A stretch of DNA of 11,330 bases from the NCBI GenBank assembly GCA_964415045.1, contig CAYPZL010000179.1, positions 1 through 11,330 on the forward strand, given 5' to 3'. This DNA is from CAYPZL01 sp964415045 (lineage in GTDB: Bacteria > Planctomycetota > Phycisphaerae > Sedimentisphaerales > Anaerobacaceae). Shown piece by piece: positions 1 through 6,774 of this stretch. Under the pieces are notes generated by a model that did no database searches, was not told the origin of the DNA, and saw nothing but the letters and a program-made list of their open reading frames with translations. How positions within the stretch are numbered: position 1 is the first letter of the stretch; each line of letters begins with the position of its first letter. The position numbers and the translations under genes were made by a program.

Positions 1-1017
1 AGCCAGAAGCTACTCGGCCATAACATCTATGAGATACGCCTGGCAACCCAGCTAGCCGAGCAATTCGGGGTGATCACTCAGATGGGAATCGGAAACCGCG
101 CCACCGAGATATTCCGTCAGGCTGTCGAGATTATCCAGGCCGGCGATATCGGTGAGGTTAAGGAGGCTTATGTCTGGTGTGACAATGAATGGGATCCATA
201 CCAGGGGCCAGGGGCCTGGCCGCCAAGAGCCGTGAGAGATTATAACCCCGACTGGGCGGACAAGCAGTTGCCGGAGAAACTGCCCATCCCAGCTCACCTG
301 GATTGGGATCTGTGGCTGGGACCGGCAAAATACCACCCCTATCCAGGTTTCGGACGTGGTCTTTACCATCCTTCGAACTGGCGCAGTTGGTGGGATTTTG
401 GGAACGGAAGGATTGGGGACATTGGCAGCCATGCCGTGGACCTGGTGTTCTGGGCACTGGACCTCAAATACCCGTTGACCGCAGAAGGGGAAGGGCCCGG
501 CCGGCCCGCGTTGGAACGTGTGCCTCCCTGGCAGAAGGCGACCTGGACGTTTCCGGCGCGAGGGGACAAGCCACCGGTGACCGTGAAATGGTGTCACGGC
601 AACGTGCGTTTCGACGAGTTGAGAGACCTGGATCTACCTCACGAGTGGCCCGTTGGCATACACTTTGTCGGCAGCGAAGGAAGGCTGACCATGCAGATCG
701 AGAGGGGGCCTGCCGGTCCCATGGAGTTGTATCCGAAGGCCAAGTTCGCCCATTACACGCCACCGCCACGTACGCTGCCCCGATCTCCTGGGGGTGAGTA
801 TCGGCAATGGATACAGGCGATCCGAAACCGCAACCCAGCAGAAACCGAAATGCCCTTCAGCTACTCGGGCCCCCTGTGTGAGACCTTGGCGCTGGGCAAC
901 GTGGCCTATCGCACCGGCCGAAAACTCCAGTGGGACGCCAAGAATCTGAAGGCCACCAACTGTCCCGAGGCGGACCGGTTCATCCGGCGTGAGTACCGCG
1001 AGGGGTGGGCAATGTAG
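1..1017 (+). CDS. Gfo/Idh/MocA family oxidoreductase, 3' part (5' end outside window)
   Basis: The frame is open from base 1, so the start and most of the N-terminal NAD(P)-binding Rossmann domain lie upstream; 338 codons are visible. The first residues (SQKLLGHNIYE) correspond to the family's E/Q-K-P-L-x-H segment, with Leu where Pro is usual. The GDIGSHAVD motif (visible residues 139-147, His144) followed by FWAL marks the substrate-binding domain. The C-terminal third, with RNRNPAETE and a Trp-Asp near the end, matches the 'bacterial type' C-terminal domain common in Planctomycetes. Family members are usually about 420-460 aa and oxidise or reduce sugars and glycosides with NAD(P), often at C3. 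The gene ends 27 nt before the DUF1080 start codon, so the two are probably co-transcribed. A GTG at 70 is in frame but internal. The family call is firm; the substrate is unknown. Confidence 0.92.
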   Translation, partial: SQKLLGHNIYEIRLATQLAEQFGVITQMGIGNRATEIFRQAVEIIQAGDIGEVKEAYVWCDNEWDPYQGPGAWPPRAVRDYNPDWADKQLPEKLPIPAHLDWDLWLGPAKYHPYPGFGRGLYHPSNWRSWWDFGNGRIGDIGSHAVDLVFWALDLKYPLTAEGEGPGRPALERVPPWQKATWTFPARGDKPPVTVKWCHGNVRFDELRDLDLPHEWPVGIHFVGSEGRLTMQIERGPAGPMELYPKAKFAHYTPPPRTLPRSPGGEYRQWIQAIRNRNPAETEMPFSYSGPLCETLALGNVAYRTGRKLQWDAKNLKATNCPEADRFIRREYREGWAM

Positions 1018-1044
1018 TCAATTCCTTTAGTGAGGACACCTGTG

Positions 1045-1728
1045 ATGCAAACGCAAACGTTTGCGTTTATTAAAACGCGATGCCTGACGACTGTCATGCT
1101 CCTGTTGTTCGGTCATGCTGTGATGGGACGTGCAGAGGCGTCGGCCGGCGAATTGAACGTCCCCCCCGAGGGCTTCACGGCCCTCTTCAATGGCGAGGAT
1201 CTTGCGGGTTGGCACACGCCGCCTGATGTCTTGGCCAACTGGTCTGTGGAGGACGGTGTACTCAAGTCGCCGGGGCTGATGGAGCACTATCGGGCCAGCC
1301 TGGTTACGGAGCCGCAGGTCAAGCACATCGAGCCGGAAGTGGGCGTGTGGCATACAGTTAAACTGACCATGCAGGGCCGGACCTTCTCGGCGGAATACGG
1401 CGGGGAACTTATTCACGACCGCTTCCAGTATCACGACTGGATGCTGAACATGGAACCGGCGCCCATACGTCTGCAAAAGCACAAGGTTGTGTATGGTGAA
1501 AACCTGGGCCAGGTAAATCCCTGTCCTATCGAGTACCGCAACATCTTCATCAAGGAACTCGAGCCTGGGATCACAGACATACATACGCAATCGCATGCAC
1601 GTACGCCCATTGAGCGCAAGTCGCTGAATTCCCCGTATGCCGAACTCCTGACCCGGATCGGCCGAAACGAACTGCCCGAAGGATACCACTTCTCAACGCA
1701 TCAGGAATACGTGGCAGAGAATAGATAA
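1045..1728 (+). CDS. Exported DUF1080 (3-keto-disaccharide hydrolase-like) protein, internally shortened
   Basis: The product is 227 aa. ATG 1045 is preferred over GTG 1030 because a GAGGA Shine-Dalgarno (1032-1036) sits 8 nt before it. A signal peptide spans about residues 1-32. The domain opens with GFTALFNGEDLAGW (43-56) and NWSVEDGVL, the standard DUF1080 N-terminal strands, and closes with a WHTVKLTM strand, a PIRLQKH strand and IEYRNIFIKEL. Between VEDGVL and WHTV there are only about 30 residues. Most members have roughly 80-90 there, including the NSG-type strand region of the lectin-like beta-sandwich. A tail of about 50 residues after KEL matches nothing I recognise. Family members cleave 3-keto-glycosides made by Gfo/Idh oxidoreductases, which fits the upstream neighbour. 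With the missing section it may be inactive or repurposed; no frameshift or stop is seen. Confidence 0.78.
   Translation: MQTQTFAFIKTRCLTTVMLLLFGHAVMGRAEASAGELNVPPEGFTALFNGEDLAGWHTPPDVLANWSVEDGVLKSPGLMEHYRASLVTEPQVKHIEPEVGVWHTVKLTMQGRTFSAEYGGELIHDRFQYHDWMLNMEPAPIRLQKHKVVYGENLGQVNPCPIEYRNIFIKELEPGITDIHTQSHARTPIERKSLNSPYAELLTRIGRNELPEGYHFSTHQEYVAENR
1049..1068. promoter_or_regulatory. LacI/PurR-family operator (perfect 20-bp palindrome)
   Basis: AAACGCAAACGTTTGCGTTT is a perfect inverted repeat with the central CpG step typical of LacI-family operators. Its core at 1051-1066 is identical to the Escherichia coli PurR consensus as I remember it. It covers codons 2-8 of the DUF1080 gene, immediately after the ATG at 1045, where a bound repressor would block initiation or elongation. 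No LacI-family gene is in the window, so the regulator is unknown. In sugar-degrading bacteria such regulators usually answer to sugars rather than purines. Confidence 0.7.
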
Positions 1729-1736
1729 GGAAGAAA

Positions 1737-1946
1737 ATGATGCACGTACTTTGGGGAAGTTTAATAATGGCAGCGGGCCTGTTCATGCTGGTCTGCGGAA
1801 GCCTGAAGAGCAGGTTTATCGTCTATCGGCTTTTGGTGGCACGCTCGAAAATACTGTGGGGCGAGAATGTACATCGCTTCTACCAGGTCGCAGGAGCTAT
1901 GGTCATTGTCTTCGGAGCATCGGTGGCCCTCGGATGGTGGTTGTGA
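1737..1946 (+). CDS. Small two-helix membrane protein
   Basis: The product is 69 aa with two hydrophobic segments, about residues 4-22 and 48-68. They are joined by a basic and polar loop rich in Lys and Arg (residues 24-47: SRF, RLLVARSK, GENVHRFY). The loop charge suggests a hairpin with both ends outside the cytoplasm. An AAGGAAG ribosome site (1727-1733) overlaps the DUF1080 stop. The tandem ATG at 1740 has better spacing (6 nt) than that at 1737, so the true product may be 68 aa. The size and layout recall generic small membrane families such as DUF6199 or Imm17, but I cannot assign it. Tight coupling to the DUF1080 gene and the hairpin just after its stop make it the last gene of this block. 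Function unknown. Confidence 0.7.
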   Translation: MMHVLWGSLIMAAGLFMLVCGSLKSRFIVYRLLVARSKILWGENVHRFYQVAGAMVIVFGASVALGWWL

Positions 1947-1948
1947 AA

Positions 1949-1986
1949 GGAAAATCCGCCTTCGTTGAAACGAAAGCGGCTTTTCC
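1949..1986 (+). terminator. Strong hairpin, probable (bidirectional) terminator
   Basis: The arms at 1949-1966 and 1969-1986 pair at 16 of 18 positions around a minimal loop. The left arm starts GGAAAA and the right arm ends TTTTCC, so the U-tract lies inside the stem, as in bidirectional terminators. It begins 3 nt after the stop of the small membrane protein gene. There is no further T-run, so termination may be partial. Confidence 0.6.
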
Positions 1987-2053
1987 CTGACGGCGTCCAG
2001 CATCAAAAAAATTCCCTTGCGCGCCAAATTGAACTATTAGAGGTACCCTCTGG

Positions 2054-2082
2054 TTCTCATCAGAAACGGAATAAACTATGTT
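2054..2082 (+). promoter_or_regulatory. Candidate sigma70-type promoter for the GH36-like gene
   Basis: TTCTCA (2054-2059), a 17-nt spacer and TATGTT (2077-2082) match the sigma70 consensus at 8 of 12 positions. It lies downstream of the hairpin at 1949-1986 and would give a leader of about 20 nt. A small inverted repeat (AGAGG/CCTCT, 2039-2051) lies just upstream. This is pattern matching only. Confidence 0.3.
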
Positions 2083-2106
2083 TTGCAGAAGGGCAAAGGA
2101 CACGTG

Positions 2107-4392
2107 ATGTATAGAGTGGTTTTCCTCCTGGTTTGTGTGTGCGTGTTGTCGGTGACTCTTCCTTCTCGGGCAGCGGCTGATGGGTCCGGGATGTTTGCAG
2201 ACCGCGACGGGATTCGGATCGTGGCGGGGGATTTGCAGAGGACCCTGCGTATCAAGGACGGGAACGTCTGCACGACGGGCATTGCCGCCGCTGGCGAGGA
2301 CCTGCTGGCATCGGCAGCCAACGAGATGTCTTTTCGTGTGGAAAAGGCGGTGCCGAATCGTTGCCCCGTGGGGTTGGATCCGCAGGTCGCCGGGGCCGTG
2401 CCCCGGAAGACAACCGTGTCCGATTCCACGGATGCCCTGGATATCAAGAAAGACGGCGGTCCGGCGTCTCCGGGCCAGGTGACGTGGCAGGCGCCGAGGA
2501 CGTTTGCCGCCAGGACCTGGGGGGACGTGTTCGACCAGGTCACGCACAGCATCTCCAGCCCCGGACCCGGGATCACGCAGCTCATCATTCGCAGCCGGGC
2601 CCTTCAGGATGAAACCCTTGGGGGCGTGGCCATCAACCTTTACTATCAGATATATGAGGGATATCCCGTAATACGCAAGTGGGTCGAGATCCACAACAAC
2701 AGCCCGAACTGGCTCAGGCTGAGCGATTTGATGATAGAGGATATCACGCTCAAGCAGGCCTTTCTGAACCGCACCTTTCTGACGTCGTCTGAACGCGGCG
2801 CCGTGTCCAGTATCGTCGGTTTTGGCAATGCCGGGCGAACCCGGGGCGTGATTCTCGCTTCGGAGGTCCCCTCGGCGCTCCGACTCATCGGCGATCACGG
2901 CGCCATGGGATACAACAGCGCGCATTTCGAGTGGATACTGGGACCTGCAGAGAGCTTTGTGTCGGAGCCCGTGTTCATGTACGGCTACAGCGGGGACGTG
3001 GTCCGTACGACCTCGGCGGAATCGATCCCCCTGGATCGCGCTGTGGAAGGTTCCTTCAAGAGGTTTCTCAAGGCCCACGTGGGTGTGGCTTCGACCCGGG
3101 TGAAGATCCCTGCACCGCAATGGGCTTCCTGGTCGAACTTCGGTCCGAATGTAACCGATGCCATCGTTCGCGAGCAGGCCGAGATCGCGGCCAGGGCCGG
3201 TTTTGTCCTGTTTGAACTGGACGACGGGTGGCAAAAGGGACGGCTTGGCATCAGGCCTGACACGGACAAATTTCCTGACTTTCTGTCGACATGCCGGTAT
3301 GTGCGTTCCCTAGGCCTGGACATGGGGTTGTGGGTCTCCTGCTTCAGGCTGCGTGATTCCGACGATCTCAAGGCTTTGCCCGATGCACCCAGCGTACCGG
3401 AAATACGCCGGGGCCAGGGTGTGGCCATGAGTTTCAGCAGTTCCTGGAGCACCTACTACGGCCACCAATTGGTCGCCCTGCACGACACGTACGGCGCCAC
3501 GTACTTCAAACAGGATTTCACCAATATCAAGTTCGGCGATTTTGCCCGGGGGCATCGCAGCAGAAGTCCCAGGGAATCCCTGCTCAGAGGCCTGCGCGGT
3601 TTATTTGAATCCCAGGACATCCTCCGCAGGCAGGTCCCCGGCATCGCCAACCAGCTCACGCATGAGATCTACTGGGGCACGCCCGGCGTGCCATGCGATC
3701 TGGCCATACTGAAACATGCGGTGCTGTACCATATCCCGCCCAACGATTACAGCGGGACCTTTCATTACACCCATCGAAACCCCAGGGTGGATCCCGAGGC
3801 GCTCAGGCAAAAACTGATCCAGGGCTGTGCCAATGCCAGGCAGCGGTTTTATCTGCACAGGGGATTGCCGCTCGAGTGCATCGAGTATTACGCCGCGGCC
3901 ACCTACAACGGCAAGGGCAGTCTGACGGCGCGGGTCCAGGACAGGCAGGTCTGCAGTTGGCTCATGGGGGCGCCCCTGCTGTATGCAGGCGACTTGACCA
4001 CATTGACGCAAGAGAACATCGAGAGATATCGCAATCGATTTGCCATCGTCAAAAGGCTCGAAAACCAGTACGGAATCTATCGTCATTTCCAGTACAGCGG
4101 CGTCCCCGGTCCCACGGATACGGATTGGCACTGGTGGGGCAAACTCAATGAAAACCGGGAAGGGGCCGTGGTCGTGCTCAGGGGAAGCGGCGGCCGGGAC
4201 ACTCGCAGCGTCAATATCCCCTGGGTGGAACCCAACGAGCGTTATCAGGTCACGGCCCTGCTGGCGGAAAAGGCCCTGGGTACGTTTACCGGCTCGGATC
4301 TGATTCGGGGCAAGCTGGAACTGGCCCTGCCGATACACGGCCAGGACATCCTGGAGGTCAAGCGGCAGCGCCCCGCCCACATATCGAAATGA
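2107..4392 (+). CDS. Exported GH36-like (clan GH-D) glycoside hydrolase
   Basis: The product is 761 aa from ATG 2107, which has an AAAGGA ribosome site (2095-2100) 6 nt upstream. TTG 2083 is in frame but lacks this spacing and would add residues before the signal peptide (1-24, ending AAA). Residues of roughly 30-320 form the N-terminal beta-rich domain, with a family-typical segment YYQIYEGYPVIRKWVEIHNN. The catalytic barrel follows: WASWSNFG, then ELDDGW (370-375), KFPDF and LGLDMGLWVS. The putative nucleophile is Asp470 in YFKQDF. A C-terminal beta domain ends the protein. Relatives are alpha-galactosidases and related enzymes of about 700-750 aa. The usual SDxxD acid/base segment is not evident; Asp531 (VPCD) or Asp547 (NDYSG) are candidates, so the specificity is uncertain. 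The lipoprotein gene follows after 129 nt. Confidence 0.85.
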   Translation: MYRVVFLLVCVCVLSVTLPSRAAADGSGMFADRDGIRIVAGDLQRTLRIKDGNVCTTGIAAAGEDLLASAANEMSFRVEKAVPNRCPVGLDPQVAGAVPRKTTVSDSTDALDIKKDGGPASPGQVTWQAPRTFAARTWGDVFDQVTHSISSPGPGITQLIIRSRALQDETLGGVAINLYYQIYEGYPVIRKWVEIHNNSPNWLRLSDLMIEDITLKQAFLNRTFLTSSERGAVSSIVGFGNAGRTRGVILASEVPSALRLIGDHGAMGYNSAHFEWILGPAESFVSEPVFMYGYSGDVVRTTSAESIPLDRAVEGSFKRFLKAHVGVASTRVKIPAPQWASWSNFGPNVTDAIVREQAEIAARAGFVLFELDDGWQKGRLGIRPDTDKFPDFLSTCRYVRSLGLDMGLWVSCFRLRDSDDLKALPDAPSVPEIRRGQGVAMSFSSSWSTYYGHQLVALHDTYGATYFKQDFTNIKFGDFARGHRSRSPRESLLRGLRGLFESQDILRRQVPGIANQLTHEIYWGTPGVPCDLAILKHAVLYHIPPNDYSGTFHYTHRNPRVDPEALRQKLIQGCANARQRFYLHRGLPLECIEYYAAATYNGKGSLTARVQDRQVCSWLMGAPLLYAGDLTTLTQENIERYRNRFAIVKRLENQYGIYRHFQYSGVPGPTDTDWHWWGKLNENREGAVVVLRGSGGRDTRSVNIPWVEPNERYQVTALLAEKALGTFTGSDLIRGKLELALPIHGQDILEVKRQRPAHISK

Positions 4393-4521
4393 GGGCCCTG
4401 CGAGACGTTCCGCAAAAGGTCGTGAAAGCAGATAGACGGACTGGCTATCCATCGGCCAGGGAAAGATAATATGAGGAAGGAAAGCAATGATGCATATGCT
4501 TTGGCAGGAAGGAGCCGAAGA

Positions 4522-4932
4522 ATGTACAGCGAAATCAAGGCGCTGTGCTTTGCGCTAAGCCTGGGACTGGCGCTTACCATGGCCGGTTGCAGCAAGAAGA
4601 AGGAGGCGAACAAGCCTCAGGATCTCGAATCCATCCGAGCGAGCCTGAGGCAGCAGGTGGCCTCTGGCAAACTGACGAGGGAGGAGGCGGTCGTGAGACT
4701 GGCGGAGGCAACCAGGGAAGCCAAGTTTGGCTCAAGAGGCAAAGACAAGACCGGGAAGAAAGCCGAACTGTCCCCGGAACTCGAAGCCTTGGGCAAGGAA
4801 CTGAAAGCGAAGGTGGCAGAGGGCGAGATGACCGCTGAGGAGGCCAAGGCCGCCTGGATGGAGGCGGCCGGCAAGGCCAAGGCCGAATCCAGCGGCAAGG
4901 GAACCAAGGATTCCGCAAAGGAAGCAGAATGA
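4522..4932 (+). CDS. Small lipoprotein with duplicated 27-residue helical repeat
   Basis: The product is 136 aa from ATG 4522, which has an AGGAAGGAG ribosome site (4506-4514) 7 nt upstream. ATG 4471 is in frame but would put a polar stretch before the signal. The lipoprotein signal ends TMAGC (Cys23), so it is predicted to be membrane-anchored. The rest is Lys/Glu/Ala-rich and likely helical. Residues 42-68 and 94-120 are two copies of a motif LxxxVAxGxxTxEEA followed by a short helix (12 of 27 identical). Similar 'G-K-(L/M)-T-x-E-E-A' repeats occur in small planctomycete proteins of unknown role. The stop overlaps the pseudopilin start by ATGA, so the two are translationally coupled. Function unknown; a periplasmic adaptor or scaffold is possible. 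Confidence 0.8.
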   Translation: MYSEIKALCFALSLGLALTMAGCSKKKEANKPQDLESIRASLRQQVASGKLTREEAVVRLAEATREAKFGSRGKDKTGKKAELSPELEALGKELKAKVAEGEMTAEEAKAAWMEAAGKAKAESSGKGTKDSAKEAE

Positions 4933-5660
4933 ACGGGAAGAAACCAGGGCAAAACTCAGCAATCAGGTGCCGGACCCGAGGGTTCACTCTGATCGAAATA
5001 CTGGTGGTGATTTCCGTCATCAGCCTCCTCATTGGCATCTCCGTCCCCGCCCTGTCCAGAGCCAGGGAAAACGCCAGGAGGACGAAGTGCCTGAGCAACG
5101 TTCGGCAGCTCGGGATCGCCCTGCAATTGTATGCCGACAGCCATGACGGCCGCGTGCCCCCGCGCGACTACGACGCAGGCGCCGTCTGGGTCGACCGCCT
5201 CGAATCGTACTACAAGAACCGTAAGCTGTTGCGTTGTCCGATGGACCCGAGAGAGGTCGATGTGAGCTACTTGATGAACGGCTTCATCGACTATTTCGTG
5301 ATGCATTCCTTCGGCGGCAACTCGGACGAATTCTTTGGAGCTTACAAGGATGGCGGCTTTCCGGGCATAAGATTGTCCAACATCCCCCAGCCGGCCCAGA
5401 CGATTGCCTTCGGCGAGAAGCGGGCGGATTCAGACGGTGACGCGTACATGGACATCTGGCCCCCGCAGTATGGCAGCGACCATCTCACGGAAGTCGCTCA
5501 CGGCAAGCACCGCTCCGGCGGCAACGAGCGCAACGGCGGATCCAACTACGCCTTCGCCGACGGAAGCGCGCGCTTCTTGAGGTATGGCGAGGCGTTTAGT
5601 CCGAGGAACCTCTGGGCGGTGACAGATGAATTCCGCAACAGGCCACTCCCGGAGCTGTGA
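4929..5660 (+). CDS. Type II secretion/type IV-like pseudopilin with degenerate H-X9-DG tail
   Basis: The product is 243 aa. The prepilin signal is RCRTRG|FTLIE, with cleavage expected after Gly18 and the conserved Glu at position +5 (Glu23). A hydrophobic helix follows (to about residue 40). Next come the RRTKCLSNVRQLGIALQLYA segment and a beta-rich C-terminal domain. The end, GGSNYAFADGSARFLR, is the planctomycete 'processing-associated H-X9-DG' motif. Here the His position is Arg201, codon CGC, one base from CAC; another His (194) lies 7 residues upstream. An AAGGAAG site (4917-4923) precedes the start. Such solo pseudopilins are abundant in Planctomycetes and Lentisphaerae, often beside carbohydrate enzymes. 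They may form surface or secretion structures; their exact role is unknown. Confidence 0.9.
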   Translation: MNGKKPGQNSAIRCRTRGFTLIEILVVISVISLLIGISVPALSRARENARRTKCLSNVRQLGIALQLYADSHDGRVPPRDYDAGAVWVDRLESYYKNRKLLRCPMDPREVDVSYLMNGFIDYFVMHSFGGNSDEFFGAYKDGGFPGIRLSNIPQPAQTIAFGEKRADSDGDAYMDIWPPQYGSDHLTEVAHGKHRSGGNERNGGSNYAFADGSARFLRYGEAFSPRNLWAVTDEFRNRPLPEL

Positions 5661-5698
5661 ACGACTGCGCGGCGGCAACACAGGTGCCGGCGCCGGAA

Positions 5699-5737
5699 AG
5701 CATTCGCCATCGGTGAGACCATCATTCTGCGAATGCT
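5699..5737 (+). terminator. Inverted repeat after the pseudopilin gene, possible terminator
   Basis: AGCATTCGC (5699-5707) and GCGAATGCT (5729-5737) are perfect 9-bp arms around a 21-nt loop. The element begins 38 nt after the pseudopilin stop and is followed by CCCCTTCT, not a clean T-run. A 10-bp palindrome CCGGCGCCGG (5687-5696) lies just before it. Its place between two gene blocks supports a boundary role. Confidence 0.4.
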
Positions 5738-5751
5738 CCCCTTCTACTGTA

Positions 5752-5780
5752 TTGCTCGATGACCCGTGCCGGGGTACTAT
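5752..5780 (+). promoter_or_regulatory. Candidate sigma70-type promoter for the esterase/GH30/CE15 block
   Basis: TTGCTC (5752-5757) and TACTAT (5775-5780) are separated by exactly 17 nt. They lie 15 nt after the inverted repeat and 140 nt before the first esterase start. The match is 7 of 12, so it is moderate. The remaining leader, about 130 nt, shows no riboswitch or known RNA that I recognise. Confidence 0.35.
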
Positions 5781-5919
5781 GGCGGCCGGATGGCTGCTCA
5801 TGACATGAAGCCAGGCCGGGATGCCGTTCGTTCTTGAACTGTCCCGAGGCGGAACGGGTGTTTGGCATAGTCTTGCCGCTGTCGGCGATTGTCGCCGGAG
5901 ATGGGAAAGGGTCGAAGAC

Positions 5920-6747
5920 ATGAAGAAAGGGCGTTTCGTTGCCGGGGCCGTTCTGTTGGGCCTGGTGGCGTTTTCGTGTGTCGGGGCCGAGGAGGCTTGG
6001 GCCTATAGAACAGCGAAGGGTATTCTGTATCGCGAACCGGCACTCGCAGAGAAGGATGGATACCTGTCGCAGCGGTGTCGGCTGGATGTCTATTACCCCG
6101 CCGACGGCAACGATTTCGCCACGGTGGTCTGGTTTCACGGGGGAGGATTGTCCGCTGGCGGGAAGTTCGTTCCGCGCCAACTCAAACAGCAGGGCATTGC
6201 CGTCGTGGCGGTCAACTATCGACTGTACCCGAAGGTCCGCTGCCCCGTGTACATTGAGGATGCGGCCGCGGCGGTGGCGTGGACCTTCAAGCACATTCAG
6301 GAATACGGCGGCGATCCCAATCGCATTTTCGTCTCGGGACATTCGGCCGGCGGATACCTCACCAGTATGGTCGGACTGGACAAGAGGTATCTCGCCCGTC
6401 ACGGCGTCGACGCGGATCGGATCGCCGGACTGATTCCCTACAGCGGGCATACGATAACCCACTTCACCGTGCGAAAGGAACGCGGCATACCGGGCAAGCA
6501 GCCGATCATCGACGAGTTCGCGCCCCTTTTTCACGTGCGGGACGATGCTCCGCCGCTCGTGCTCATCACCGGAGACCGCACTCTTGAAATGCTCGGTCGG
6601 TACGAGGAAAACGCCTACATGATGCGCATGATGAAGGTCGCCGGCCACGAGAAAACGGAACTCTACGAACTCCAGGGTTTCAATCACGGCCAGATGGCGG
6701 AACCGGCCCATGCGATTCTACTGAGACATATCCGAAAGCACAAATGA
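5920..6747 (+). CDS. Exported alpha/beta-hydrolase esterase (carboxylesterase/HSL-like)
   Basis: The product is 275 aa from ATG 5920, whose lysine-rich start and hydrophobic stretch (about residues 1-23, ending VGA) make a signal peptide. The in-frame ATG 5821 would add 33 residues ahead of it. The oxyanion motif HGGG starts at His73. The nucleophile elbow GHSAGG gives Ser142, the acid is Asp219 in ITGD, and His256 in FNHG completes the triad. NYRLYPKV and EDAAAAVAW are typical of esterases related to the HSL and feruloyl/acetyl-esterase groups (BD-FAE-like). It likely removes acyl groups (acetate or a phenolic acid) from sugars or oligosaccharides in the periplasm. It is 27 nt ahead of a second esterase gene and probably shares its transcript. 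The substrate cannot be told from sequence. Confidence 0.88.
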   Translation: MKKGRFVAGAVLLGLVAFSCVGAEEAWAYRTAKGILYREPALAEKDGYLSQRCRLDVYYPADGNDFATVVWFHGGGLSAGGKFVPRQLKQQGIAVVAVNYRLYPKVRCPVYIEDAAAAVAWTFKHIQEYGGDPNRIFVSGHSAGGYLTSMVGLDKRYLARHGVDADRIAGLIPYSGHTITHFTVRKERGIPGKQPIIDEFAPLFHVRDDAPPLVLITGDRTLEMLGRYEENAYMMRMMKVAGHEKTELYELQGFNHGQMAEPAHAILLRHIRKHK

Positions 6748-6774
6748 CGCACATCCTTAGGTGGAGGCCACGCA

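Noticed and set aside
1903..3234. 443-codon minus-strand open frame over the GH36-like gene and the upstream gap
   Set aside because: Low-complexity, basic translation with no recognisable domain. The + strand carries the GH-D motifs in the same region.
5863..5877. Sigma54-like TGGCAT...TTGCC upstream of the first esterase
   Set aside because: The GG-to-GC spacing is one base short of the strict -24/-12 spacing, and no activator site or gene is seen.
5722..6711. 329-codon minus-strand open frame over the first esterase
   Set aside because: Shadow of the + strand esterase; no motifs and no ribosome site seen.
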